A DNA stretch of 64,000 nt from Metabacillus niabensis (GTDB taxonomy: Bacteria > Bacillota > Bacilli > Bacillales > Bacillaceae), in assembly GCF_020524345.1 (NCBI RefSeq), contig NZ_JAIVLH010000022.1, positions 36,317 to 100,316 on the forward strand, given 5' to 3'. The translations under genes were made by a program, and so were the position numbers. Below, piece by piece: positions 51,990-59,883 of this stretch. The notes beneath the pieces are model-generated. The model was given only the letters and a program-made list of their open reading frames with translations, was not told the DNA's origin and did no database searches. The number at the start of each line of letters is the position of its first letter. Position 1 is the first letter of the stretch.

Positions 51990-52046
51990 ATGAAAAACAA
52001 CTTATCTCAAGGTAGCCATGCATATAAGGGGGTAACTTTGTCTTAA
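51990..52046 (+). CDS. 18-residue leader peptide upstream of ABC exporter
   Basis: Short ORF MKNNLSQGSHAYKGVTLS with a near-perfect ribosome site AAGGAGGAG (51976-51984). Its last third contains CATATAAGGG (52021-52030), which pairs exactly with CCCTTATATG (52063-52072), followed by TGTTTTT. The arrangement resembles ribosome-mediated attenuation as reported for bmrB-bmrCD in B. subtilis. Function is inferred from layout, not from peptide sequence. Confidence 0.6.
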   Translation: MKNNLSQGSHAYKGVTLS

Positions 52047-52079
52047 GAATTATGCAGTCACACCCTTATATGTGTTTTT
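52021..52079 (+). terminator. Attenuator-like hairpin before ABC exporter
   Basis: 10-bp perfect stem CATATAAGGG / CCCTTATATG with a 32-nt loop and TGTTTTT tail; the 5' arm is inside the leader ORF, so a translating ribosome would disrupt it. Confidence 0.55.
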
Positions 52080-52106
52080 AGGAAAAAACACAGTAAAAAG
52101 GGGTAT

Positions 52107-53843
52107 ATGATGCAATTTCCGGTTAAAAAATTTCTTTCCTATTATAAACCATACTTAAGATTGTTTTTACTTGTTTTAGGATGTGCTTTTATAGTTTCAG
52201 CAGTTTCATTAATCTTTCCGCTGCTTGTTCGCTATATCACAAAAGATGTTCTCGAAGGGGACTTGTCCATTGCTTTTAATGAAGTATTTTGGATTGGGGG
52301 GCTGATGCTTGTTCTCGTCTTGATTCAAAATGCAGGGAATTTTTTTGTTGATTATAAAGGGCATGAAATAGGTGCGCGTATGGAAAGTGATCTTCGTGCA
52401 GAGTTATTTGAACACATACAAAAGATGCCATTCCGGTTTTTTGACCAAGAAAAAACAGGTCAACTAATGACTAGAATAACCAATGATCTGTTGTTGCTAT
52501 CTGAATTATACCACCATGGACCTGAAGATTATATTAAATACTTTGTTCGTTTTATCGGGGCGTTTGTGATCTTATTTTTTATTAATGCACCACTAACAAT
52601 AGCGGTATTTGCTTTTTTACCTTTCCTGGGTGCATTTGCTTTGTTTTTTAATAAAAAATTGAACAGTGCATTAGGAAATAACAAACAGCGGATAGCTGAT
52701 ATTAACGCTCAGGTTGAAGATAGCCTCTCAGGAATTCGGGTAGTAAAGTCTTTTGCTAACGAAAGAATTGAAACTGAAAAATTCTCTAAAGCAAACCAAC
52801 GTTTTCTTGAAAGTCGAAAAAATACCTACAAAGCAGAGGCCTATTTCTTTAATGGTATGGAAACCTTTATTCAGCTTATTACCATTACTGTCATCGTTTT
52901 AGGTAGTGCCAGCATTGTGAAGGATTCATTGGACTTAGCGGATTTAATCACATTTTTACTCTATATCACATATATGATTGAACCGATTCAGAAATTGACT
53001 CATATGAGTATGCAGTTTCAAGAGGGAATTACAGGCTTTCAACGATTTATGGAAATGTTGAATATCGAACCGTCTATTAAAAACAGACCCAATCCAATTA
53101 AGATGGCAAACCTCGAAGGGGAAATTGAGTTTAAAGAAGTTTCTTTTTGCTATGGTGATCATGATGACAATGTGTTTGTTCATTTGTCTTTTACCATACA
53201 AAAAGGAGAATATATAGCATTAGTTGGACCATCAGGAGCAGGAAAAACGACTTTATGTTCTCTTATTCCCCGCTTTTATGATGTATCCGGTGGAGCTGTA
53301 CTAATTGATGGCATTAACGTTCGTGATATGGATATACAGTCACTTAGAAGTAATATAGGAATTGTTCAGCAGGATGTCTATCTTTTTTCAGGAACTGTTT
53401 TAGAAAATATACGATACGGAAATGTACATGCAAGTGATGAAGAAGTTGTGATTGCTGCTAAACGTGCAAATGCTCATGATTTTATAATGAGCTTACCTAA
53501 AGGGTATCATTCGGAGATCGGACAGCGAGGTGTAAAGCTTTCTGGTGGACAAAAGCAGCGGCTCAGTATTGCGCGTGTTTTTTTAAAGGATGCCCCAATT
53601 CTCATTTTTGATGAAGCAACAAGTGCACTAGACAATGAAAGTGAAAGCATCGTGAAGGAATCATTAGAAGCATTTGCAAAGAACCGAACAACCATTGTCA
53701 TTGCTCATCGTCTGTCTACAATTCGTTATGCAAAGCGAATTATTGTATTAACAGAAGAGGGAATTGCCGAGCAAGGCTCACATGATGAATTACTAGAGAA
53801 AAACGGTGTATATTCACATTTGTATTCTAAGCAATTTAATTAA
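52107..53843 (+). CDS. ABC exporter, multidrug type (homodimeric TMD-NBD)
   Basis: 578 residues: six-TM exporter domain to about residue 320, then NBD with Walker A VGPSGAGKTTL (about 375), Q-loop QQDVYLFSG, signature KLSGGQKQRLSIARV, Walker B ILIFDEATSALD, H-loop IAHRLS. The full set of canonical motifs fits a Sav1866/BmrA/MsbA-type homodimer that exports drugs or lipids. AAAAGGGG lies just before the ATG. The upstream leader peptide and hairpin suggest drug-inducible expression. Terminator follows at 53861. Confidence 0.9.
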   Translation: MMQFPVKKFLSYYKPYLRLFLLVLGCAFIVSAVSLIFPLLVRYITKDVLEGDLSIAFNEVFWIGGLMLVLVLIQNAGNFFVDYKGHEIGARMESDLRAELFEHIQKMPFRFFDQEKTGQLMTRITNDLLLLSELYHHGPEDYIKYFVRFIGAFVILFFINAPLTIAVFAFLPFLGAFALFFNKKLNSALGNNKQRIADINAQVEDSLSGIRVVKSFANERIETEKFSKANQRFLESRKNTYKAEAYFFNGMETFIQLITITVIVLGSASIVKDSLDLADLITFLLYITYMIEPIQKLTHMSMQFQEGITGFQRFMEMLNIEPSIKNRPNPIKMANLEGEIEFKEVSFCYGDHDDNVFVHLSFTIQKGEYIALVGPSGAGKTTLCSLIPRFYDVSGGAVLIDGINVRDMDIQSLRSNIGIVQQDVYLFSGTVLENIRYGNVHASDEEVVIAAKRANAHDFIMSLPKGYHSEIGQRGVKLSGGQKQRLSIARVFLKDAPILIFDEATSALDNESESIVKESLEAFAKNRTTIVIAHRLSTIRYAKRIIVLTEEGIAEQGSHDELLEKNGVYSHLYSKQFN

Positions 53844-53860
53844 AAAGAGGAAAAGAGTTC

Positions 53861-53896
53861 ATGCTATTCTCCAATAGAGGGGAATAGCATTTTTAA
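53861..53896 (+). terminator. Intrinsic terminator
   Basis: ATGCTATTCTCC / GGGGAATAGCAT and TTTTTAAT. Confidence 0.8.
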
Positions 53897-53929
53897 TAGT
53901 AATGTAATCAAGATAAAGGTGGGGATCAT

Positions 53930-54592
53930 TTGAAAACGAACATGCTACATATCGTAAACGGACAGGTTATGTATAACATTTTTCAAGAAAGAGGTTTTTT
54001 AAAGGATGAAACCATTGTTTCTTTTAATGAAGCGATGTGCTATGGAAAGACTTCATCCTCTATTTTCTCACTGGAGTTTCTTAAAACGCGTTCAGAGGTT
54101 CATAATGTTTCACTTGATCAATATAAAAACATTACGTTGAAATCAATACAACCACTATTAAATAAAAAATTCAATTCATTGACATTATGGTTTGATTATG
54201 ACATGTTTTGCCAAATAAACATTCTAACGATTCTTGCCTGGTTAGATCAAATTGATTATCAGAATAAGGTGACCCTTGTCTTGGTTGATGATGAGTTCAA
54301 GCCTATTGAAAAACAAACCCTTCATCCAAAAGGTTATAAGGAAATATACAATCAAGTGCTTATTGAAAAACAAACTCCAGGTACTATTCTTCCTCACTCT
54401 TTACAAAGAGGAATTCAGTTATATTTGCAGTACCTTAACCATGACAGTGAACTTATGAAGTATATTCATGAGCATCAGGACTTACCTGAAGAGGAACTAG
54501 TCGTATTACTTCTAAATAATTTCAAAGAGTATGGTATAGGTGACACACAATATATCGAGCTGATTAGAGAGAACAGGAGTGGTGAAAACTAG
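53930..54592 (+). CDS. DUF1835-like protein
   Basis: 220 residues with N-terminal MLHIVNGQVMYNIFQERGF and LTLWFDYDMFCQINILTILAWL, reminiscent of DUF1835/DUF3658 proteins (LHIVNGDS...LWFG.DMFCQ). Function unknown. TTG start at 53930 is five bases after AAAGGTGGGG. The stop is 85 bp before the next revised start. Confidence 0.55.
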   Translation: MKTNMLHIVNGQVMYNIFQERGFLKDETIVSFNEAMCYGKTSSSIFSLEFLKTRSEVHNVSLDQYKNITLKSIQPLLNKKFNSLTLWFDYDMFCQINILTILAWLDQIDYQNKVTLVLVDDEFKPIEKQTLHPKGYKEIYNQVLIEKQTPGTILPHSLQRGIQLYLQYLNHDSELMKYIHEHQDLPEEELVVLLLNNFKEYGIGDTQYIELIRENRSGEN

Positions 54593-54677
54593 AAGTGCCT
54601 TGGATTTTCGCTGGAATAGAATAACCTATAGAGGAATTCACAAAATAAAAGAAATACAATTTGAGGCGGGAATCAGA

Positions 54678-55643
54678 ATGAATTTTGTGATGAAAAAACC
54701 GATCAAGCTTTTTGATCAAATTGATAAGTATAATGGTATCCACAATATTTTAGGGATTGGAGATCCCCATGTAGTTAAAATTAAAAATCAGTGGTGGATG
54801 TTTGTTGGCGGCTTTCAAACAAATTTTAAAAATAATATTTTTACTGCTTCACTTCCTATTGGAGATCCGTTAAGTAGCAATAACTGGAGTATCACAACTT
54901 ATGAAGATAATGAAAAAAAGGCAAAACCGCTTTGTGAAAACTCCAAAAAAGGAAGCTGGGACTTTTATGGCTTTCACACTCCATGCTATGTTAGTGGAAC
55001 AGATCAAAATGGAACAGTAGTTGAGAGAGTTTATTATACTGGAAGAGCTTCTAATAAAGTGGTAGATAATCAAGCACCTTATTCCATCGGGATGTTAGAA
55101 AAAACAGTTGACGGTTGGAATCGCTATCCCAATCCGATTTTATGGGGAACAAAAGACGCCCCTAATGTCCTGGAACCTAAGATTAGATATATAGAGGGAA
55201 AGTGGAGAGTATGGTATGTAACAACAAAGCAAGAGACTGGAAAAAACGGATATCCAAACTATAAAATGATGTATGCTGAGAGTGATGACGGTATAAATAA
55301 CTGGTCTACTCCAACACCATTGTTTTTCGGAAATGAGAATTTTTATGATGCTTCAGTACATAAATCAAACACATATGGATATGAAATGGCTGTCTGTAGA
55401 AGCACGAATCTATATGGGCGTTCTCCATTCCCAATGCAGGGAATGTGGTTATTAAAAGGACATAAACCTAATGGTGATCGGGCTAATTGGTCTAAAACTC
55501 CTCTGTTAATCCTTGATGCTAAAGAAGGTGAGGATTGGTACAAAAATGGAATCGGAAGCCCATGTGGTCATTACGGGGAATCAGAAGATGATCAAGATAC
55601 GTTATATATGTTTTTTACAGGATTACATTGCGAACGGAATTAG
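54678..55643 (+). CDS. GH43-like five-bladed beta-propeller glycosidase, uncertain
   Basis: 321 residues built of repeated propeller-like strands: GIGDPHVVKIKNQWWMFVGG (possible catalytic Asp), GFHTPCYV, NVLEPKIRYIEGKWRVWYV (possible acid Glu), FYDASVHK. This pattern is typical of the GH43/GH32/GH117 clan, but the exact family is not clear. No signal peptide. GAGGCGGG lies seven bases before ATG 54678; a longer frame from 54579 overlaps the preceding gene and lacks that support. Could instead be a sugar-binding propeller. Confidence 0.6.
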   Translation: MNFVMKKPIKLFDQIDKYNGIHNILGIGDPHVVKIKNQWWMFVGGFQTNFKNNIFTASLPIGDPLSSNNWSITTYEDNEKKAKPLCENSKKGSWDFYGFHTPCYVSGTDQNGTVVERVYYTGRASNKVVDNQAPYSIGMLEKTVDGWNRYPNPILWGTKDAPNVLEPKIRYIEGKWRVWYVTTKQETGKNGYPNYKMMYAESDDGINNWSTPTPLFFGNENFYDASVHKSNTYGYEMAVCRSTNLYGRSPFPMQGMWLLKGHKPNGDRANWSKTPLLILDAKEGEDWYKNGIGSPCGHYGESEDDQDTLYMFFTGLHCERN

Positions 55644-55775
55644 CTTCAACTTGCAAAGTATAGTATATCAAAAGAAAAAACTACCTCCATTTCCCTCCCC
55701 GTTTTACTTTGCAATTGGAAAGGTGGAATTGACCAAAATATCAGAAGGAAAAACGAAAGGAGGCGATTATTTTTT

Positions 55776-56201
55776 ATGAAAGTCTTATCCATGATCCAGC
55801 CATGGGCAAGTCTTTTTGCCCTTTGTGAAGCTCAATACGAAACGAGAACTTGGAAAACGAATTACAGAGGTCCTCTTGCAATCCATACTAGCAAAAAAAT
55901 AGATAAAAAAGCCTGTCTTGACCCTTTAGTACAATCATTGCTACAGAAACACGATTTAACAGCTGAAACTCTGCCAAGCGGATTGATCATCGCGATGTGT
56001 AAATTGGAACACTGTTATAAAATATTGGAAGATAATAAAACATGGGCTGTTTTAGAAGATGGAAGAATTGTTAATGAGACCGACTATTTCCTTGGTGACT
56101 ATAGAGTAGGTGGCTATGCGTGGGAAGTAACGGGGATGCAAATGCTTGATCAGTTTATTGTAGCGAAGGGGAGACTTGGATTGTGGGACATTCAACTTTA
56201 G
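55776..56201 (+). CDS. ASCH-domain protein
   Basis: 141-residue PUA-like ASCH fold: MKVLSMIQPWASLF at the N-terminus, YETRTWKTNYRGPLAIHTSKK, and the end GYAWEVTGMQMLDQFIVAKGRLGLWDI (in parts). ASCH proteins are thought to bind RNA or modified nucleosides, and some are N4-acetylcytidine amidohydrolases. AAAGGAGGCG is well placed. Neighbours give no clear functional link. Confidence 0.8.
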   Translation: MKVLSMIQPWASLFALCEAQYETRTWKTNYRGPLAIHTSKKIDKKACLDPLVQSLLQKHDLTAETLPSGLIIAMCKLEHCYKILEDNKTWAVLEDGRIVNETDYFLGDYRVGGYAWEVTGMQMLDQFIVAKGRLGLWDIQL

Positions 56202-56275
56202 CTTTATTTTGACTTTTTTTAGGAGAAGTTTTATAATGGTCACTGTACGTTAAAAAATAGGAGGATTATTAAAAA

Positions 56276-56317
56276 ATGACACATTCGATGAGACTACGAT
56301 TCCCAACTTTGAACTAG
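56276..56317 (+). CDS. ErmDL-like macrolide-sensing leader peptide
   Basis: 13-codon ORF MTHSMRLRFPTLN, preceded by AGGAGG (56259-56264). It matches, from memory, the ErmD leader MTHSMRLRFPTLNQ except for the missing last Gln. The RLR segment is the +X+ motif at which macrolide-bound ribosomes stall. It lies 346 bp before an ABC-F resistance gene, so it probably controls attenuation of that gene. Confidence 0.85.
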   Translation: MTHSMRLRFPTLN

Positions 56318-56469
56318 TAATTGAATACGTTCAAAGGCTCTGTTTTTGTGAACAGGGTAAACGGGATCAGTCTGTCCTTTTTTAATAATCTTCATTTCAT
56401 ATTTCACATGTGTTTTATACCATCAGATGATCATTCATCCTATAGATACTATGAAATGTGTTAATGGTG

Positions 56470-56500
56470 AGAAAGGCGGATCGTTCTGCCTTTCTTTATT
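56470..56500 (+). terminator. Attenuator hairpin 1 in ABC-F leader
   Basis: AGAAAGGCGGA / TCTGCCTTTCT (one G-U), loop TCGT, tail TTATTT. The 3' arm of a further pair (CATTTCAT 56393 / ATGAAATG 56451) lies directly upstream and could be an alternative structure. Confidence 0.65.
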
Positions 56501-56605
56501 TATGTAAGAGCAGCCTTCTTTTATCATTAAAAAGGAAGGTTTATTGCTGATACTCTCAATTCAACTTTCGTTTAAATAAGGATAGTTCTACATCCCTTTA
56601 CCCTA

Positions 56606-56640
56606 AAATCACAGGCAGATTACCTGTGATTTTTTATTTT
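56606..56640 (+). terminator. Attenuator hairpin 2 in ABC-F leader
   Basis: Perfect 10-bp stem AAATCACAGG / CCTGTGATTT, 7-nt loop, tail TTTATTTT; ends 24 bp before the ABC-F start codon. Confidence 0.85.
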
Positions 56641-56663
56641 GGAAAAAGTGGGGGAGTAAAGAG

Positions 56664-58130
56664 ATGGAAAAAGTATGTCTTGAATTAGAAAATATAGAAC
56701 TTTCATTTTTTGATCGATTGGTGTTACAAATCCCAAGGTTAGCTGTGCATCAGTTTGATCGAATCGGTATTGTTGGAAAGAATGGAGCAGGAAAAAGTAC
56801 ACTGCTAAATTTGTTGAATGGTCAAATCAAGCCGGACAAAGGTCATGTCAAGCAATATGCAAGCTTCGAGCATTTTGATCAATTATCTATTCCAGTTGAA
56901 AAAGACGTAGACTTTGAATTAAAAGGAAAATTATCAATTCCTAAAACAGAAATTGAGCATTTTAGTGGTGGCGAGAAAACAAGGCTAAAATTAGCTCAAC
57001 TATTCTCAACCTATCATGAAGGGTTGTTAATTGACGAACCAACAACTCATCTTGATGATGAAGGGAAACAATTTTTTATCGACGAACTGACTTATTATTA
57101 TGGAGCACTTGTGCTTGTAAGTCATGATCGATATGTTTTAGATAAACTTGTAACAAAAATTTGGGAAATTGAAGATGGGTATGTGACAGAATACACAGGA
57201 AACTACTCAGACTACATTTCACAAAAAGAATTGGAACGAAAACAACAACAAGAGCAACACGAGAAATATGTAAAGGAAAAAACAAGATTATTAAAGGCTG
57301 CCGATGAAAAGATGAAAAAGGCCGATAAAATAACACAAGCCAATGGGCATATGTCAAAAAAGGAAACGAAAGCCAAAGCAAATAAAATGTTCATGACAAA
57401 GTCAAAAGACACAGGTCAAAAAGCGGTTCAGCGTGCAGCAAAGGCCATTGAACAGAGGGTTGAACAATTAAAAAAGGTTGAAGCTCCAAAGAGTGAACAA
57501 CCAATTCGCTTTCATCAACCAACAGCTCTTAGCATGCACAATAAATATCCAATTATGGGTGAACGGGTCACAATTAAAGCTGGAGGAAAAACACTACTTC
57601 ATGAAACCAGCTTCCAATTTTCGTTAGGTCAAATTATTGTGATTAAAGGGAAAAATGGCTCAGGAAAAACCACACTTCTACAACATATCTTAAAGCGTGG
57701 GGCGGGGATGGTGATCTCTCCTAAAGCCGTAATCGGTGTGTATGAGCAAATGGCCTATCAATTTGGTGAAAGTGAAACAGTACTAGAATATATGAAACAA
57801 AGAAGTGACTACGAAGAAAGTAAAATTCGCTCTGTCTTACATTCTATGAATTTTTCAGGAAATGATTTAAAAAAGAATGTTCAAAACTTAAGTGGTGGGG
57901 AAGCCATTCGCCTTGAATTGTGTCAGTTATTTTTAGGAAGATATAATGTGCTGGTATTAGATGAACCAACTAACTTTTTAGATGTTTATTGTATCGAAGC
58001 ATTAGAGAAATTTTTAAAGGCATATGAAGGTACTGTTATTCTTGTGTCACATGATCATGTGTTTATTGATCGAGTGGCGGATTGTATCTACGAGATCGAT
58101 GACCAAAAGTTAGTGTGTAAAAAAAGCTAA
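56664..58130 (+). CDS. Antibiotic-resistance type ABC-F ribosome-protection protein
   Basis: 488 residues, two NBDs joined by a long charged linker, no TM helices. NBD1: Walker A GKNGAGKST (about 39), signature FSGGEKTRLKLAQ, Walker B GLLIDEPTTHLDD. Linker (about 180-285) is Lys/Glu/Gln-rich coiled coil forming the antibiotic-resistance domain. NBD2: GKNGSGKTTL, LSGGEAIRLELCQ, LVLDEPTNFLD. Length and long linker resemble Msr/Lsa/Vga-type factors that eject macrolides, lincosamides, streptogramins or pleuromutilins from the ribosome. GTGGGGGAG precedes the ATG. Upstream leader peptide plus attenuators predict induction by ribosome-targeting drugs. Confidence 0.92.
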   Translation: MEKVCLELENIELSFFDRLVLQIPRLAVHQFDRIGIVGKNGAGKSTLLNLLNGQIKPDKGHVKQYASFEHFDQLSIPVEKDVDFELKGKLSIPKTEIEHFSGGEKTRLKLAQLFSTYHEGLLIDEPTTHLDDEGKQFFIDELTYYYGALVLVSHDRYVLDKLVTKIWEIEDGYVTEYTGNYSDYISQKELERKQQQEQHEKYVKEKTRLLKAADEKMKKADKITQANGHMSKKETKAKANKMFMTKSKDTGQKAVQRAAKAIEQRVEQLKKVEAPKSEQPIRFHQPTALSMHNKYPIMGERVTIKAGGKTLLHETSFQFSLGQIIVIKGKNGSGKTTLLQHILKRGAGMVISPKAVIGVYEQMAYQFGESETVLEYMKQRSDYEESKIRSVLHSMNFSGNDLKKNVQNLSGGEAIRLELCQLFLGRYNVLVLDEPTNFLDVYCIEALEKFLKAYEGTVILVSHDHVFIDRVADCIYEIDDQKLVCKKS

Positions 58131-58148
58131 TAGAAAAAGAATGACTCA

Positions 58149-58192
58149 AAGCACCTACCTATTTTTTAATAGGGGTAGGTGCTTATTTTTGA
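58149..58192 (+). terminator. Intrinsic terminator
   Basis: AAGCACCTACC / GGTAGGTGCTT and ATTTTT tail after the ABC-F gene. From here to 58413 only AT-rich promoter DNA is seen. Confidence 0.8.
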
Positions 58193-58413
58193 AACCTCAA
58201 ATAGTCTCTATTTCTTAATTAAAGCAAAAAAAATCTGATTTTTATAGATTTTTATCTGATAAGTGTAAGGAAACAGTCCTTATTAACCCTTTATAATGAA
58301 GAATATATCATAAAAGTCCTGAGTGTTTCTAAAAAAAGACAGCGGTTACATTTATTGTGTGAGGATTAGTTGTAAAACTATCATGCTTTTATGAATATTA
58401 AGGGGGAATTAGT

Positions 58414-59703
58414 TTGAAAAGGTTTGCGGTGTGTGGTGTTAGTAATCGGGCTATTGATATGTTTATTAAGCCTATATTTAAAACATTCTCTGAGACTTGT
58501 AGCTTGGTAGGGATGCTGGATTTTGATGACAAGCGATTTGATGTATGTCGAAATTTAGTTCCAGAAACAGCGAACGTCCCAACCTTTCATAATGGGGGAT
58601 TTGAACGAATGATTACAGAAACACGACCAGATGTAATTATCGTAGCAAGCAGGGATGACACGCATGTAGAGTATATTGTAAAAGCTTTGGAACACGACTT
58701 AGATGTTATTACTGAGAAACCAATGGCAACAACAGCAGCAGATTGCCGAAAAATTATGGATGCAGAAGAAAAAAGTAAAGGAATCGTTACTGTTACTTTT
58801 AATTATAGATACAATCCATATCATACGAAAATTAAAGAGATGATATTAGAAGGAAAGCTAGGGAAAATAACGTCTGTTGATCTAAACTGGTACATTGACA
58901 CCTACCATGGTTCAAGTTATTTTCAACGATGGAATCGCCAAAGAGAACTTTCCGGAGGTCTTTCCATTCACAAAAGCTCACACCACTTTGATCTCGTCAA
59001 TTGGTGGCTGGATCAAAAGCCTGTAGAAGTTTTCTCCTTTGGCACCAGAAACTATTATGGGGAAGAAAGTCCATTTAATCCAAAGCAGGAAGATGGACGG
59101 TTTTGTATTACTTGTGATGTAAGTCCAAACTGCTCTTATTATATGAGATGGAATACAAGAAGCAACAGTGCCAGTGTACAGGATGATCATATAAGCTCTG
59201 ATATGAAGCGGAAGAATGCATACACAAATTATCGAACAGACCAGTGCATTTTTGATTCATCAATCGAGATTGAAGATACGTATACAGCAACAGTGAAATA
59301 CGACCAAGGAGCTTTGCTTAGTTACTCCATTAATTTCTCTTTACCATATGAAGGATACAGACTTGCGATAAATGGAACAAAAGGCAGAATCGAAACAATG
59401 GAATATCACGCGCCATCTAGGGTGCCATTTCCAACACCAGCACAGGTAATTGATTATTATCCTCTTTTTGGTTCAAAGGAAACGATTCATGTTGTAGAAC
59501 GTGCAGGTGGACATGGTGGAGGAGACCCAATTATGCAAGAAGATATCTTTTTAGGTGTTGACCCATTCCGCCCTTACAAGATTTTATCAGGTAGTGAGGA
59601 TGGTGCATATGCCGTTACAACTGGGGAAGCTGTTTGGAAGTCAGTCAAACAAAAGCGGTCAATAAATGTAGAAGATTTATTGTCTTATCAATCAATGACA
59701 TAA
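58414..59703 (+). CDS. Gfo/Idh/MocA-family NAD(P)-dependent dehydrogenase
   Basis: 429 residues. N-terminal Rossmann domain with an altered dinucleotide loop (FAVCGVSNRAIDMF), DDTHVEYIVKALEHDLDVITEKPMA (catalytic EKP; parts), then substrate domain with GGLSIHKSSHHFDLVNWW (catalytic His/Lys region). The insertion FCITCDVSPNCSYY carries a CxxC...C cluster seen in a subset of the family. It probably oxidises or epimerises a sugar or its derivative. TTG start after AAGGGGGAA. Close to a sugar-binding lipoprotein gene. Confidence 0.85.
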   Translation: MKRFAVCGVSNRAIDMFIKPIFKTFSETCSLVGMLDFDDKRFDVCRNLVPETANVPTFHNGGFERMITETRPDVIIVASRDDTHVEYIVKALEHDLDVITEKPMATTAADCRKIMDAEEKSKGIVTVTFNYRYNPYHTKIKEMILEGKLGKITSVDLNWYIDTYHGSSYFQRWNRQRELSGGLSIHKSSHHFDLVNWWLDQKPVEVFSFGTRNYYGEESPFNPKQEDGRFCITCDVSPNCSYYMRWNTRSNSASVQDDHISSDMKRKNAYTNYRTDQCIFDSSIEIEDTYTATVKYDQGALLSYSINFSLPYEGYRLAINGTKGRIETMEYHAPSRVPFPTPAQVIDYYPLFGSKETIHVVERAGGHGGGDPIMQEDIFLGVDPFRPYKILSGSEDGAYAVTTGEAVWKSVKQKRSINVEDLLSYQSMT

Positions 59704-59713
59704 TGTTATCATG

Positions 59714-59778
59714 CAAAACTCCCTAAGGGTTAGAGATTAAGATAAAAATCTGTGTGATCTTAGAGGAGTTTTTTCTTT
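59714..59778 (+). terminator. Intrinsic terminator
   Basis: AAAACTCCCTAAG pairs with CTTAGAGGAGTTTT, tail TTCTTTTTT, long loop. Confidence 0.65.
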
Positions 59779-59788
59779 TTTAATAAAA

Positions 59789-59803
59789 TGTAAGCGTTAC
59801 ACA
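59789..59803 (+). promoter_or_regulatory. cre-like CcpA site
   Basis: ATGTAAGCGTTACAC: core TGTAAGCGTTACA matches the cre core, with mismatches at the 3' end. Located 81 bp before the binding-lipoprotein gene. Confidence 0.6.
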
Positions 59804-59883
59804 AAGTGGTTTTGAGGAGGTGATGAAGAGATAAAATGTCGGATTTAGCTATACGTTTAAAAACAAACAAGGGGGATGACAAG

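Noticed and set aside
58339..58352. AGACAGCGGTTACA as a cre site before the Gfo/Idh gene
   Set aside because: Two mismatches to the consensus, including a core A; not distinguishable from chance.
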